A DNA stretch of 44,945 nucleotides from Bacteroidales bacterium (GTDB taxonomy: Bacteria; Bacteroidota; Bacteroidia; Bacteroidales; Muribaculaceae): NCBI GenBank assembly GCA_030531495.1, contig JAUNNJ010000011.1, positions 1 through 44,945 of the forward strand, read 5' to 3'. The position numbers and the translations under genes were made by a program. The notes beneath the pieces were generated by a model. It worked only from the letters and a program-made list of their open reading frames with translations, was not told the origin of the DNA and ran no database searches. Shown in pieces: positions 18,049 to 28,035 of this stretch; position 1 is the first letter of the stretch; the number at the start of each line of letters is the position of its first letter.

Positions 18049-19755
18049 TTAATAACCTTTGTTTTGTTCGAGTTTCGAGTTGTTGGTACGTTCAGCTTCA
18101 GGAATTGGGAAGATGTTGAAGTGGTCGTCAACATCCTTACCTTCAAACACAGCGTCCTTCCAATCCCAGTTCTTGCCCTTGGTGAACTTACCGAAGCGAA
18201 CCAAGTCGGTACGGCGAATGATTTCAGAAGCCAATTCGCGTTGACGTTCGTCCAAGAGGAAGTCAAGAGTGAGTTGAGCGTCGGTGATGTCAGCACCCAC
18301 ACCAGGCTTCACGCCAGCCTTAGCATACTTGCCGCTCATGTAAGCACGGTTGCGAACTTCGTTCACATAGTTCACAGCATCGGCACGTGTGCCACCTTGA
18401 GCACCGCGTACGATAGCTTCAGCAGCCATCAGATAGGCGTCGGCCGTACGGAACATTGGGAAGTCGATAGAAGTGTATTGAGTTCCAGAAGGGCCAACTT
18501 TGTCGTCCTTTGTGACGTTGCGCCACTTGATGTAGCCATAACCGCAAGTGAATGTGCTGGTCATAGCGCCCTTGTCGTCGCAAGTTTCCTTCTTCTGACC
18601 TGGGAGAGCAGTCATGAATTGAGCACGCTTGTCGTTCTTGTTGTTACCCCAAGTGTCGTTGGTGTCGAATGCCACGTCGGCAGCATCGAAAGCGTCGCAA
18701 AGGGTCATCTTAGCGCGAACATTACCCCAACCACGGGTTTCGACGCCAGTTTGATAGAGTCCGTCCATCGCACCATTCACAAAAGCCTTCACATAGAAGT
18801 TGGTGCCGGCAGAACTTTGACCACGCAAACCGTCTTGAACGAGAGGCCAAATGATTTCAGAGCACTTGTCGTTGTCGGCAAGGAAGATTTGACGATAGTC
18901 GCTTGCCAAAGGATACTTTCCACAGTCGATTACCTTCCTGCTGTAGGTCAAGCAGTCGGTGTAGCGGTCAACGCCAATCCAAGTTTTTGCATTGAGATAC
19001 ATACGAGCGAGCAAGAACCAAGCAGCAGCCTTGTTGACGTGGCCATATTCAGTAGCGCCAGCGTCGCCAAGCACATCTTCGCTTTCAGTTTCGCCGAGGA
19101 TAGCCTTGAGTTCCTTTTCAGCCAATTCGAAAGTTTGTTGGCGAGTCATCTGGTCGGGGAGGTCGGTTACAGAAGTGTTTTCGTCCACGTATGGCACACC
19201 ACCGAAAAGGTCGCAGAGAGTAGCATAGCAGTATGCACGCAAGAAGCGCACCTCAGCACGGTATTCGCCACACTTAGCACCGAGTTGGCTTTCCAGACCG
19301 CGTTCTTTCAATTTACCAGGAGTGCATTCGCGCAAGAATTCGTCGCAGTATGCGATACACATGTAAAGGCGTTGGTAAGTCCAAGTGATTACAGGAGCGT
19401 TGCTTGAATCCCATTGCATGTTGAGGCACTTGCGCAAGCCGTTAGAGCTTGAAGGCATCAAGAAGTTGTCGGTAGAGAGTTCTTGGAGGTAGAACATGAG
19501 GCGCACATAGCCAGAATATCCTTCATTAGCCCCTTCAAGGTCGCCATTACCACCGTCGCCACCCTTTTGTCCGGTAAGGATGAGTGAGCCATAGCACTTA
19601 GCAAGCACACCCATATACCCGTCGGCAGTAGAGTAAACGGTGCTTGCCACCAAGTCGTTATCGTCGAGAGGCTTAGTGTCGAGGTCGCCTGTACAAGAAG
19701 AAATTGTCAGAGCAGCAACAAGAGCCATTGCGACTGAATAAATATATTTTTTCAT
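18049..19755 (-). CDS. SusD/RagB-family outer-membrane lipoprotein
   Basis: Surface lipoprotein that captures nutrient and forms the lid on its SusC partner; 568 aa. It has a lipoprotein signal peptide ending TISSC near residue 20, followed by TGDLDTKPLDD. The N-terminal TPR-like helices and the C-terminal YLMAAEAIVRGA and FLLDERQRELASEIIRRTDLVR segments are typical of the family; the latter resembles the conserved ELAGEG.R..DLxR end of SusD proteins. It starts 21 bases after susC and precedes the phosphatase, all in one operon. The ligand is not known; the absence of any glycoside hydrolase in the operon argues against a standard glycan locus. Confidence 0.95.
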   Translation of the reverse strand: MKKYIYSVAMALVAALTISSCTGDLDTKPLDDNDLVASTVYSTADGYMGVLAKCYGSLILTGQKGGDGGNGDLEGANEGYSGYVRLMFYLQELSTDNFLMPSSSNGLRKCLNMQWDSSNAPVITWTYQRLYMCIAYCDEFLRECTPGKLKERGLESQLGAKCGEYRAEVRFLRAYCYATLCDLFGGVPYVDENTSVTDLPDQMTRQQTFELAEKELKAILGETESEDVLGDAGATEYGHVNKAAAWFLLARMYLNAKTWIGVDRYTDCLTYSRKVIDCGKYPLASDYRQIFLADNDKCSEIIWPLVQDGLRGQSSAGTNFYVKAFVNGAMDGLYQTGVETRGWGNVRAKMTLCDAFDAADVAFDTNDTWGNNKNDKRAQFMTALPGQKKETCDDKGAMTSTFTCGYGYIKWRNVTKDDKVGPSGTQYTSIDFPMFRTADAYLMAAEAIVRGAQGGTRADAVNYVNEVRNRAYMSGKYAKAGVKPGVGADITDAQLTLDFLLDERQRELASEIIRRTDLVRFGKFTKGKNWDWKDAVFEGKDVDDHFNIFPIPEAERTNNSKLEQNKGY

Positions 19756-19776
19756 TGTAATCTAATGTTTAATTGT

Positions 19777-22740
19777 TTAGAAAGTTAAGTTAACACCAAA
19801 GTTGAATGTGCGTGGACGTGGATACACATTTCGGTCGATACCGTTTTCGAGTTCTGGGTCGATACCATCATAGCTTGTGAAAGTGCACAAGTTGGTAACG
19901 CCGAGAGTCAAGCGGAGTGAAGAAGCAGAGTTCCACAACTTATTGAAGGTGTAACCCAAAGTGATGTTGTCGATGCGGAAGAAGTCGCCCTTTTCCAACC
20001 AGTAGTCGCTGTAGAGTTGTTGGATTTGGAAACCAGCATCGCGCGTGCTCTTGAGAATGTTAGCATAATAACCTTGGTCGCTGTATACGCCTTGAATGTA
20101 TTGGTCGGCCTTCACGTAATTGTAAACATAGAAGCCGAAAGCACCGTGGCCAGCGATTGAGAGATCCCAGTTCTTATAGTTGAAGCGGGTGTTGAAACCA
20201 AGATACGACTTAGGAAGTGCGCACTTGTCGGTAGCGTAGCGAGTTTCGGTAGAAGAAACCGAACCGTCGGGTTGCACATATTGTCCTTCGATAGGCTTTC
20301 CAGCATCGTCGTAAGCCTGTTGAGCGAGATAGAAGGTGTAAGGGCGCTTGTCGACCATAAACACCTGAACGTATTTACCAGTTCCAGAGATAGCACCAGT
20401 GGTCACATAGTTGGATTCAGAGTCGATGGTGTTGAGTTTTGTAATCTTAGAAGTGTTCCAAGTGTAGTTGAAGCCAAGCGACCATTCGAAGTCGGAAGTC
20501 TTCACAGGCACAGCATTGATAGCGAATTCCACACCTTCATTTTCCATCTTACCGATGTTGGTGGTGATAACAGAAGAGAAGTTGGTACCAGAAATCACGT
20601 TGATGGTGTTGAGAAGGTTCTTGGTGTAACGCTTGTAGTAGTCGATAGAACCGTAGATACGGTTGTTGAGGAAGCCGTAGTCAAGCCCCACGTTCCATGT
20701 GGTGGTGCTTTCCCACTTGATATCCTTGTCGTAACCGTTTGGACGAATCATGTTGTACCACTTGTCGCCGAACTTGTAAGAAGATTCGTCGTAAGAATAG
20801 CTGTATGTGCCCATGTAAGGGTAGTCGTTGAGGATATCTTGCTGACCGGTAACACCATAGCCAAGACGAAGTTTGAGGTCCGACATCACGTTTTGCTCCT
20901 TAAAGAAGTCTTCTTGAGAGATGCGCCATGCAAGAGCCACTGATGGGAAGAGACCCCAACGGTTTTCTTTTGCGAAGCGAGAAGAAGCATCGTTACGAAG
21001 AGTAACGGTAGCGAGGTAGCGGTTGTCGTAAGCGTAGTTCAAACGACCGTACCAAGAAAGGAGGTAATATTCCGATTCAGAGTGGAATGGAGAAGCAAGT
21101 TCTTCACCATCAGGAGCATGCTTAGTGGTGTCGAGTTTTTTCCAGAAGTGTTGCCATCCGTAACCCACCATAGCACCAATAGAGTGCTTACCGAAGGTCT
21201 TGTCGTAGTTGACAAAGAAATCGAGGAGGTAGTTGTTCTTCTTTTGAGTTTCACGCAACACCAAACCAGTACCGTCTTTCTTGTTTTCTGTGTACATCAA
21301 GCCGGCGAGAGTTGGCACGTCTTCGTTAAACTTACTGCGGAGAACATCGTAACCGAGGTTGAGGTTGAACTTGAGGTCTTCAAAACCATGCACCTTATAA
21401 GAGATGGCAGCACTACCGATAGAACGGATAATATCGTTGCGACGCTTGTCGAGGTCGATAGTAGCCACAGGGTTGTTGGGCTGGATAGCCATAGGAGCAC
21501 CGCCGTTGGTCCAAACGAAGTAGCCCAAACCAGGGTCGGTAGCGGCTGTTGCGCTGCCAGTCATTGGAGCGCGTGTAGGATCGTAGTTGATAGCCGAGTT
21601 CATCACAGAGCCGCTCACGCGATGGTTGTCTTCATACGAAACCTTACCGTTGATATTGGCGGTGAGGTGGTCGTTGAGGAACGAAGGAGCGAGGCTCAAG
21701 CCCAAAGAATAGCGCTTGTAGTTGCTGGTCTTGAGGATACCGTTTTGGTCGGTGAAACCGAAAGACACGCGGTAAGGGCTGTTGAAAGCAGAAGTGTTGA
21801 GCTTGCCAGAAACAGAAATGTTCTGGTCGGTGCTGAATGCGCCGCGGAGCACTTCTTTTTGCCAGTCGGTGTTGGCTGTACCAAAATCAGGTTTGCTTGG
21901 CACACCTGTAACAGTAGGAACAAACGCCTTGAATTCTTCAGCAGAGAGCACTTCAAGAGTTTTTGCAGCCTTGCTGTAAGCATAGTTTGCATTGTAGTTC
22001 ACTTTGAGGCGATCGGTACCCTTCTTGGTGGTGATAACGATTACACCATTAGATGCGCGCGAACCATAGATAGCTGTTGCAGAAGCATCTTTAAGAACGG
22101 TGTAGGTTTCGATATCTTCAGGATTGAGCGAACCGATGAGGTTGCTCGAGCCATTGATACCAGAGTTGTCAACAGGCACACCGTCAATCACGATAAGAGG
22201 GTCGTTGCTTGCAGAGAGTGAAGATCCTGAACGGATACGGATAGTAGCACCTTCGCCAGGAGCGCCGGTGCCAGGAACTACGTTCACACCAGCCATTTTA
22301 CCAACGAGCGCGTCTTGAGCAGTGACGCGGTTACCCTTATTGAGTTCGTCGGGGTGAATAGCGAGCACCGAACCAGTGGCGTCAGATTTTTTCACAGCAC
22401 CATAACCAATCACAACCACCTCGTCGAGGTTGGCTGCAGATGGTTGAATCATGATTGTGGCAGCTGCAGACACAGGCACTTCAATAGTCTTGTAGCCTAC
22501 ATACGAAACCTTGAGAACTGACGAAGACGAAGGAGCGCTGAGAGAGAAACGGCCATCGATGTCGGTGGCAGTACCTCTATCAGTTCCAACGACAAGTACG
22601 GAAGCGCCAATCACAGGTTGATTGGTTTCATCAAGCACTTGTCCTTTCACAGTCACTTGCGCCATAACAGACATAGCGCAAAGAAGCATCATCACCGCCA
22701 GTGACAAGCTTCTCGAAAGAATTTGTTTTGATACTTTCAT
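19777..22740 (-). CDS. SusC/RagA-family TonB-dependent outer-membrane transporter
   Basis: Large outer-membrane transporter driven by TonB, 987 aa. In order: signal peptide (to about residue 27, ending VMAQ); carboxypeptidase-regulatory-like N-terminal domain (VTVKGQVLDETNQPVIGAS to about 100); TonB box and plug (DEVVVIGYGAVKKSDATGSV); plug core with VPGTGAPGEGATIRIRSGSS; then a 22-strand barrel ending in FNFGVNLTF. It pairs with the SusD gene 21 bases downstream and is followed by the phosphatase. A 210-base gap separates it from the regulator-like gene upstream; a -7 candidate TAATTTTG is found at 22824-22817 but without a clear -33 box. Moderately small for a SusC, at the low end of the glycan class. 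Confidence 0.97.
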   Translation of the reverse strand: MKVSKQILSRSLSLAVMMLLCAMSVMAQVTVKGQVLDETNQPVIGASVLVVGTDRGTATDIDGRFSLSAPSSSSVLKVSYVGYKTIEVPVSAAATIMIQPSAANLDEVVVIGYGAVKKSDATGSVLAIHPDELNKGNRVTAQDALVGKMAGVNVVPGTGAPGEGATIRIRSGSSLSASNDPLIVIDGVPVDNSGINGSSNLIGSLNPEDIETYTVLKDASATAIYGSRASNGVIVITTKKGTDRLKVNYNANYAYSKAAKTLEVLSAEEFKAFVPTVTGVPSKPDFGTANTDWQKEVLRGAFSTDQNISVSGKLNTSAFNSPYRVSFGFTDQNGILKTSNYKRYSLGLSLAPSFLNDHLTANINGKVSYEDNHRVSGSVMNSAINYDPTRAPMTGSATAATDPGLGYFVWTNGGAPMAIQPNNPVATIDLDKRRNDIIRSIGSAAISYKVHGFEDLKFNLNLGYDVLRSKFNEDVPTLAGLMYTENKKDGTGLVLRETQKKNNYLLDFFVNYDKTFGKHSIGAMVGYGWQHFWKKLDTTKHAPDGEELASPFHSESEYYLLSWYGRLNYAYDNRYLATVTLRNDASSRFAKENRWGLFPSVALAWRISQEDFFKEQNVMSDLKLRLGYGVTGQQDILNDYPYMGTYSYSYDESSYKFGDKWYNMIRPNGYDKDIKWESTTTWNVGLDYGFLNNRIYGSIDYYKRYTKNLLNTINVISGTNFSSVITTNIGKMENEGVEFAINAVPVKTSDFEWSLGFNYTWNTSKITKLNTIDSESNYVTTGAISGTGKYVQVFMVDKRPYTFYLAQQAYDDAGKPIEGQYVQPDGSVSSTETRYATDKCALPKSYLGFNTRFNYKNWDLSIAGHGAFGFYVYNYVKADQYIQGVYSDQGYYANILKSTRDAGFQIQQLYSDYWLEKGDFFRIDNITLGYTFNKLWNSASSLRLTLGVTNLCTFTSYDGIDPELENGIDRNVYPRPRTFNFGVNLTF

Positions 22741-22816
22741 TGAGGAAAGATTAGTTAGTTAATGAATTTGGTTTATTTAAAAATGTAATTTGGTTATCTG
22801 GGCAATGTTAGCATCA

Positions 22817-22824
22817 CAAAATTA
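22817..22824 (-). promoter_or_regulatory. Possible -7 element of the susC operon
   Basis: TAATTTTG on the minus strand, 77 bases before the susC start. No TTTG lies at the right distance, so another factor may help; only a weak call. Confidence 0.35.
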
Positions 22825-22950
22825 TAAATAAAAACGCTTCTCTGGTAGATATTTAATAACAAAAGTAAGCAAAGAAAAAGACTAAATATCGTATATACAA
22901 ATACTTAGCATTTCTCTTTATATAAAAAAAGTAAGTCAAAAAGTAGGGAT

Positions 22951-24570
22951 TTATAGCATTTGGATGCGTTCCAAAAGTTCTTCTCTGCTCATATTCGCCT
23001 TATTTCGCGTGCGCTGGCGGTAGTTATAAACGGTCTGTACAGAGTAGTGGAGAAAGTCGGCAATCTTGGTGCTGTCGTTGATACCAAGCCTAACGAGCGC
23101 ATAGATACGAAGCTCGGGCGAGAGCAGTTCGCCGGGTTTTGGTACAATCTCTTCACCAGGTTGCAGGAGTGCATTGAAGTCGGCCACGAAATTAGGGAAA
23201 ATCTCAAGAAACACCTTATCGAAATTTTTGAACAACGATTTCAACTGGCCACCGGCTATTGACTGGTTGAGCACCTTTTCCAAATCTTTCACCTTGCCGC
23301 TTTTGAGTTTGGCAATAAGACCCATGCGATAATTCTCAATTTGTCCGATATAACCAGAACAAAGGTTAAACAACTGTCCGATATACACTTCCTTGATAAT
23401 ATTACTTTCCTTCAATGCATCGTTCATGGCATTGAGCGTGTCGTTGAGGCGCTGGAGTTGTGCATTACTTTCGGCAAGCTTTTCCCTCACATTGGCCAAT
23501 TTCTTGGTACGGCGAGAAAGCAAAAGCAGCAGCAGACCAAGCACAATAGCCACTATCACCGAAATAGCAATCACAAGCATACGCCTCACCGCTTTGCTTT
23601 GCTGCTTTTTATCATAGGCAGTGGTGATAATCGGCAGATATTCGCCCACAAGCGCCAATCTGCTAAGCGCATTCGCTTCGCGCACATCGCTCATTGAATG
23701 AGTGATGTAGAGGTACGCCCTATCGGTATCGCCCTCCCTAAAGAGCAAACCAGCCAAATTCTGAAGAGATGTATAGGTTTTGTTGCTATTATGCTTGTCG
23801 ACAATGGCCGACATAGCATAGCAGTATTTTGCACCATTGGTGTCGCCCAGTTGCTGATAAGTATCGGCAAGCACTGCCCAGAAAATGGCATCGCCCGCCA
23901 CTTCTGCATAATGCTCCCGCTTTTCGTCAAGCAGCAATTTAAGTGCCTCCCCGAATTTTCCTTCAGTCTTCAGCATTTCGGCTTTGTTGGTACAATACAC
24001 CGACAAATCCTCCAGATTCATCATAAACAAGGTGTCGCGATACATTTTCTGCACCGCTTTCATCTGTGAGTATTCCGCCTCCCCATAGGTGTTTTTCAAC
24101 ATTGAATTGAGGATGGAATGATACACGTTGTAGAAATATTTACTACTGCGAATATACTGGTTGCGAGGCAATGCTTTCAGAATGTCGAGCGCATCATTGA
24201 AGCGACCATAGCGTTTCAGCGCGTCGGCTTCATTAATCTTGGCCATCAGCATAGAATCGGGAGAAGCACACTGGCTCGCCATCCTCACACGCTCTCGCGC
24301 GTAATACATGGCCGAATCCACTCGAAAACGTCGATATACCGAAAACAGCCATTCCGACTCACGCATCCTCGCATCAATCGATGAAGCGTTTTCATAAGCC
24401 ACGCGATGGGGGTAGATTCTGCTGCGAAGCGCATTGTCGTAGATGGCAGAACTATCGAGCGTGGCATCAAGCACACGCAATAGCGAGTCGGTGTTGTAGT
24501 GCTCTTTTGCCTGCGCAACAGAACAACACAACAGAAAAACCATAGCGACTATTTGAGAAAATTTCTTCAC
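22951..24570 (-). CDS. TPR/transmembrane/HTH regulator-like protein (DUF6377-like)
   Basis: A 539-aa protein with a signal peptide (KKFSQIVAMVFLLCCSVAQA), a periplasmic TPR-like helical region (residues about 40-310), one transmembrane helix (ISVIVAIVLGLLLLLLS near 330), a short coiled coil, and a cytoplasmic part. That part ends in a LuxR/response-regulator-like helix-turn-helix: ELRIYALVRLGINDSTKIA, then SVQTVYNYRQRTRNKA. This arrangement is recalled as DUF6377-type in Bacteroidetes. The likely role is a membrane-linked transcription regulator of the adjacent SusCD genes, inferred from position. The start is taken as GTG 24570, since a longer frame would begin at TTG 24621, upstream of the promoter found at 24591-24622; ATG 24543 would cut the signal peptide short. 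Confidence 0.85.
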   Translation of the reverse strand: MKKFSQIVAMVFLLCCSVAQAKEHYNTDSLLRVLDATLDSSAIYDNALRSRIYPHRVAYENASSIDARMRESEWLFSVYRRFRVDSAMYYARERVRMASQCASPDSMLMAKINEADALKRYGRFNDALDILKALPRNQYIRSSKYFYNVYHSILNSMLKNTYGEAEYSQMKAVQKMYRDTLFMMNLEDLSVYCTNKAEMLKTEGKFGEALKLLLDEKREHYAEVAGDAIFWAVLADTYQQLGDTNGAKYCYAMSAIVDKHNSNKTYTSLQNLAGLLFREGDTDRAYLYITHSMSDVREANALSRLALVGEYLPIITTAYDKKQQSKAVRRMLVIAISVIVAIVLGLLLLLLSRRTKKLANVREKLAESNAQLQRLNDTLNAMNDALKESNIIKEVYIGQLFNLCSGYIGQIENYRMGLIAKLKSGKVKDLEKVLNQSIAGGQLKSLFKNFDKVFLEIFPNFVADFNALLQPGEEIVPKPGELLSPELRIYALVRLGINDSTKIADFLHYSVQTVYNYRQRTRNKANMSREELLERIQML

Positions 24571-24590
24571 AAACGATTCTTTTGTTTGCC

Positions 24591-24622
24591 CAAAAGTAAG
24601 AAAATGATGTGAATTACGCAAA
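24591..24622 (-). promoter_or_regulatory. Consensus Bacteroidetes promoter of the regulator-like gene
   Basis: Minus strand TTTG (24622-24619), 20-base spacer, TACTTTTG (24598-24591). The leader to GTG 24570 would be only about 15-20 bases. This promoter decides the start codon of the gene. Confidence 0.75.
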
Positions 24623-24667
24623 TTTTAGCTCAATCGCAAAATTTGATAACCCTATCATCCAAAGGGG

Positions 24668-25672
24668 CTACAGGACTTCGGGGCGGAGGGCGTAGTGATT
24701 GCGAAGATGCTCGAAATTGGAGGCTTCGGGATTGGCCTTGAGCATTTCGGTGTCGGCAAGCGGATTATAACTGCCGGCTATTTGCTGCAGCGATACCTCT
24801 ACCACACCGCCATAAGGGGCCTCGGCTTCGAGAGGATGTGCCTTCCAGCCATATTCGGCATTCAGCGCCTCTACCACCATGGCAGTGCCTCGGCGCTTGC
24901 CATCGGCCGAATAGCCTGCAATGTGTGGAGTGGCGACAAAAGCCTTAGCAAGGAGCTCACGATTGATTTCTGGCTCGTGCTCCCAGCAGTCGATAGCCAC
25001 GTCGCCATGCCAAGCGGCCAAGGCGGCGTTGTCGCAAATCGGTCCGCGGGCGGCATTCATCAACAATCGCAAATTCGGAGCCTCGGCTAAAAAAGCCTCG
25101 TCGCAGAGGTGATAAGTGGCGAGTGACCCTTCGCGATAGAGCGGAGTATGGAAGGTGATGATATGGCTTTTTGCCTTCACCTCGTCGAGAGTAGAAAAAC
25201 CTTCAACACCTTCTTTTTCGGCACGTGGTGGGTCGCAAAGGAGCACGTCGAAGCCTAATTGCTTAGCCCAACGCGCCACAATAGAGCCTACATGGCCCAC
25301 ACCTACCACACCCAGCACGATGCCTTCGGGCGAAGCGATGCCCTCTTTGTCCATCCATCGTGCCACGGTGCTGAGCACCCATTGCGCCACAGCTGGAGCA
25401 TTGCATCCTGGAGCGTTTACCACCTTGATGCCTGCACCTCGGCAGTAGTCGAGGTCGATGTGGTCGGTGCCGATGGTGGCGGTGCCGATGAAGCGAACGC
25501 GACTATCGGCAAGAAGCGCCTCATCGCAGCGCGTACGGGTGCGCGTGATGAACACGTCGGCATCCTTTAGCGCAGCGGCGGTGATGTGGGACGTTTCGAG
25601 ATAGAGCACCTGTGCATAGGGCTCCAACAAACCATTAATATATGGAATGTGACTTTCTACAACGATTTTCAT
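24668..25672 (-). CDS. pdxB: 4-phosphoerythronate dehydrogenase
   Basis: NAD-dependent enzyme of the D-2-hydroxyacid dehydrogenase family that oxidises 4-phosphoerythronate in pyridoxal-5-phosphate synthesis; 334 aa. The Rossmann fold signature is LGVVGVGHVGSIVARWAKQLG near residue 120-140. The catalytic Arg is in NAARGPICD, the Glu in CWEHEPEI and the His in ATPHIAGYSADGK; the last motif is typical of PdxB. It is shorter than the E. coli enzyme and carries a shortened C-terminal domain, as in other Bacteroidetes. Only six bases separate it from the membrane protein gene upstream, so they share a transcript with purD. Confidence 0.9.
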   Translation of the reverse strand: MKIVVESHIPYINGLLEPYAQVLYLETSHITAAALKDADVFITRTRTRCDEALLADSRVRFIGTATIGTDHIDLDYCRGAGIKVVNAPGCNAPAVAQWVLSTVARWMDKEGIASPEGIVLGVVGVGHVGSIVARWAKQLGFDVLLCDPPRAEKEGVEGFSTLDEVKAKSHIITFHTPLYREGSLATYHLCDEAFLAEAPNLRLLMNAARGPICDNAALAAWHGDVAIDCWEHEPEINRELLAKAFVATPHIAGYSADGKRRGTAMVVEALNAEYGWKAHPLEAEAPYGGVVEVSLQQIAGSYNPLADTEMLKANPEASNFEHLRNHYALRPEVL

Positions 25673-25678
25673 CTTTTT

Positions 25679-26674
25679 CTACAAGAAATAATAACTCGCA
25701 TGAGCAGCAGCACACGCCAACAACACGAGTAACACAAGCACATAGCGGCGTGTGGCATTGGAGTGGATAGTGAACGCTTGCGCCACCTCTATGGCGAAAC
25801 AATAGTTGAGCAATGGCAGATACACAATAAAGTTGCGATAGTCGATACCCATCATCACGATTGAGAAGAGCGCCAAAACAAGATAGAACGAGTTGTAGAC
25901 ACGCAACTGTAGTCGATACGACATGATTTTGAGTACGTTAATCACGATGAGCACAAAAGTGAGCAGTCCTAATACAATCAAGCCCACAAGCAGCACGGGA
26001 ATCTCTTGCTCTTGAAGCACATCCATCGCGCTGCCAAAGGTGGGGAGCATGGCTGTGGTGGGATCGACAAGCCCCAGCCCAATCGCCAGCCAGAATGGCG
26101 TGAGAAGGCCAAAAATGGCTGCCAGCACACCCCGGAAATTGATGGCGCGCATCTGCAAAAAACCTATGAAGAACGGCACAATCAGTGCCAAGAATGCGTA
26201 CTGAAAGAGACCACAGAGCGCCACAAGGAAAAACACGAGGAACACTCGCTGCTGCGACACTTGCTTGCGCTGATAAGTGGAAAACATGAGCAACTGCACC
26301 ACCAGCGTGAGCAAACACAAACCGATACCTGTGCTGAATTGCGTAACTCCGTACGGGCAAGCCAACTGAAGAGCCATGAAGGTGGTGCCGTAGACAAAGG
26401 TCACTTCACGGATAAAGGTGTAGGTCTTGTTGAGCAGAATGGTGAGCGCCACAATGGCAAATATGCATGCGGTGTTGACTCCAAACGACACAAGCGGATG
26501 GTCCAATAAGCGGTCGATATCGTTGAAAAACACACCATTACCACTCGCCATCGAAGAATTGAATTGGCCCGTGGTGAACGCAAAATACGATACAGCCACA
26601 TACACGATGCCCATGATTATCATCATGAACCGCGAATTTAAGAATTCGTTTATACGTTCTTCTCTGTATGCCAT
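25679..26674 (-). CDS. Conserved polytopic membrane protein, function unknown
   Basis: A 331-aa protein with about 9-10 hydrophobic helices, beginning MAYREERINEFLNSRFMMII and ending LLVLLACAAAHASYYFL. No catalytic motif is seen. It resembles small EpsG/DUF6427-like integral membrane proteins of Bacteroidetes, but I cannot name it. It lies 25 bases after purD and six bases before pdxB, so it is cotranscribed with both. The position gives no clear function. Confidence 0.8.
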   Translation of the reverse strand: MAYREERINEFLNSRFMMIIMGIVYVAVSYFAFTTGQFNSSMASGNGVFFNDIDRLLDHPLVSFGVNTACIFAIVALTILLNKTYTFIREVTFVYGTTFMALQLACPYGVTQFSTGIGLCLLTLVVQLLMFSTYQRKQVSQQRVFLVFFLVALCGLFQYAFLALIVPFFIGFLQMRAINFRGVLAAIFGLLTPFWLAIGLGLVDPTTAMLPTFGSAMDVLQEQEIPVLLVGLIVLGLLTFVLIVINVLKIMSYRLQLRVYNSFYLVLALFSIVMMGIDYRNFIVYLPLLNYCFAIEVAQAFTIHSNATRRYVLVLLVLLACAAAHASYYFL

Positions 26675-26699
26675 ATCGGTGCTATGCTATTAGGTATTC

Positions 26700-27980
26700 T
26701 TACTTGAGGTCGAAACCAATGTCGCGACGGAAGTAACTCTTGTCGAACTTAATGTTGGCAATGTTGGCAAATGACTGAGCCAGGGCCTCATCCTTAGTGG
26801 CACCATAGCTGGTAACAGCCAACACACGACCGCCAGAAGTAACAATTTGCCCATCAGAACCACATGCAGTGCCAGCATGGAACACAACGCTGCCTTCCAC
26901 AGCATCAAGGCCTTCAATCACTTTACCTTTTTCGTAGGCTTCTGGGTAACCGCCACTTACCATCATCACAGTCACAGCATAGCGCTCATCGATTTCTACA
27001 GGTGTTTCATCCAATCGGCCATCGGCTGCAGCATCGAGAAGAGCCACCAAGTCGCTCTTGAGACGAGGCATCACCACTTCGGTTTCGGGGTCGCCCATGC
27101 GGCAATTGTATTCAATCACATAGGGGTCGCCGCCCACATTAATCAAGCCAAAGAACACAAAGCCAGTGTAAGGAAGATTTTCCTCCTTCAGCCCTGCAAT
27201 AGTTGGTTCCACAATGCGGGTGCGCACTTTTTCCATAAATGCCTCATCGGCAAAGCTAACAGGCGAAACCGAGCCCATGCCACCAGTGTTCAGCCCCTTG
27301 TCGCCTTCGCCAATGCGCTTGTAGTCCTTGGCCACAGGAAGCAACTGATAATGCTCGCCATCGGTGAGGGCAAAAACAGAGCACTCAATGCCGGTGAGGA
27401 ACTGCTCAATGACCACTGTGGCACTGGATGCGCCAAACATGCCACCCAACATCTGCTTCAACTCGGCCTTTGCCTCGTCGAGCGAATCGATGATGAGCAC
27501 ACCCTTACCGGCTGCCAAGCCATCGGCCTTGAGCACATAAGGAGCCTTCTGGCTTTCGAGGAAAGCGAAGCCTTCTTCAATGTTATCTGCCGAAACACTC
27601 AAATAGGCGGCTGTAGGGATATCGTGACGAAGCATGAATCCCTTGGCAAAATCCTTGCTGCCTTCGAGTTGTGCGCCAGCCTTTGAAGGGCCAATCACTT
27701 TAATGTTTTTCAGAACATCTGAAGCCTTGAAATAGTCGGTAATGCCAGCCACCAGCGGGTCTTCATTGCCCACCACCAGCATGGTGATGCCATTTTCGGC
27801 TGCAAACTTTCCAACGGCATCGAAATCCATTGGCGAAAGCGCAACATTAGTGCCATACTGTGCAGTACCAGCATTGCCCGGAGCAATGTAGAGACTGTCG
27901 AGAAGTTCACTTTGGCTCAATTTCCATGCGATAGCGCATTCACGACCGCCTGAGCCCAACAGCAAGATTTTTTGATTCAT
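26700..27980 (-). CDS. purD: Phosphoribosylamine-glycine ligase (GAR synthetase)
   Basis: Second step of purine synthesis: joins phosphoribosylamine and glycine using ATP. It is 426 aa, full length. N-terminal domain starts [17 protein letters not shown]; the ATP-grasp part shows [15 protein letters not shown] near residue 150, [11 protein letters not shown] near 230, [19 protein letters not shown] near 290. All these are conserved PurD signatures. It lies 55 bases after the rlmL-like gene and 25 bases before the membrane protein, in a single-direction gene row. Confidence 0.97.
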   Translation of the reverse strand: MNQKILLLGSGGRECAIAWKLSQSELLDSLYIAPGNAGTAQYGTNVALSPMDFDAVGKFAAENGITMLVVGNEDPLVAGITDYFKASDVLKNIKVIGPSKAGAQLEGSKDFAKGFMLRHDIPTAAYLSVSADNIEEGFAFLESQKAPYVLKADGLAAGKGVLIIDSLDEAKAELKQMLGGMFGASSATVVIEQFLTGIECSVFALTDGEHYQLLPVAKDYKRIGEGDKGLNTGGMGSVSPVSFADEAFMEKVRTRIVEPTIAGLKEENLPYTGFVFFGLINVGGDPYVIEYNCRMGDPETEVVMPRLKSDLVALLDAAADGRLDETPVEIDERYAVTVMMVSGGYPEAYEKGKVIEGLDAVEGSVVFHAGTACGSDGQIVTSGGRVLAVTSYGATKDEALAQSFANIANIKFDKSYFRRDIGFDLK

Positions 27981-28035
27981 TTAGAAATATCTATAATGGT
28001 TGATGGAATTGCTAAAAAACACTCTTGAAAGCGGC

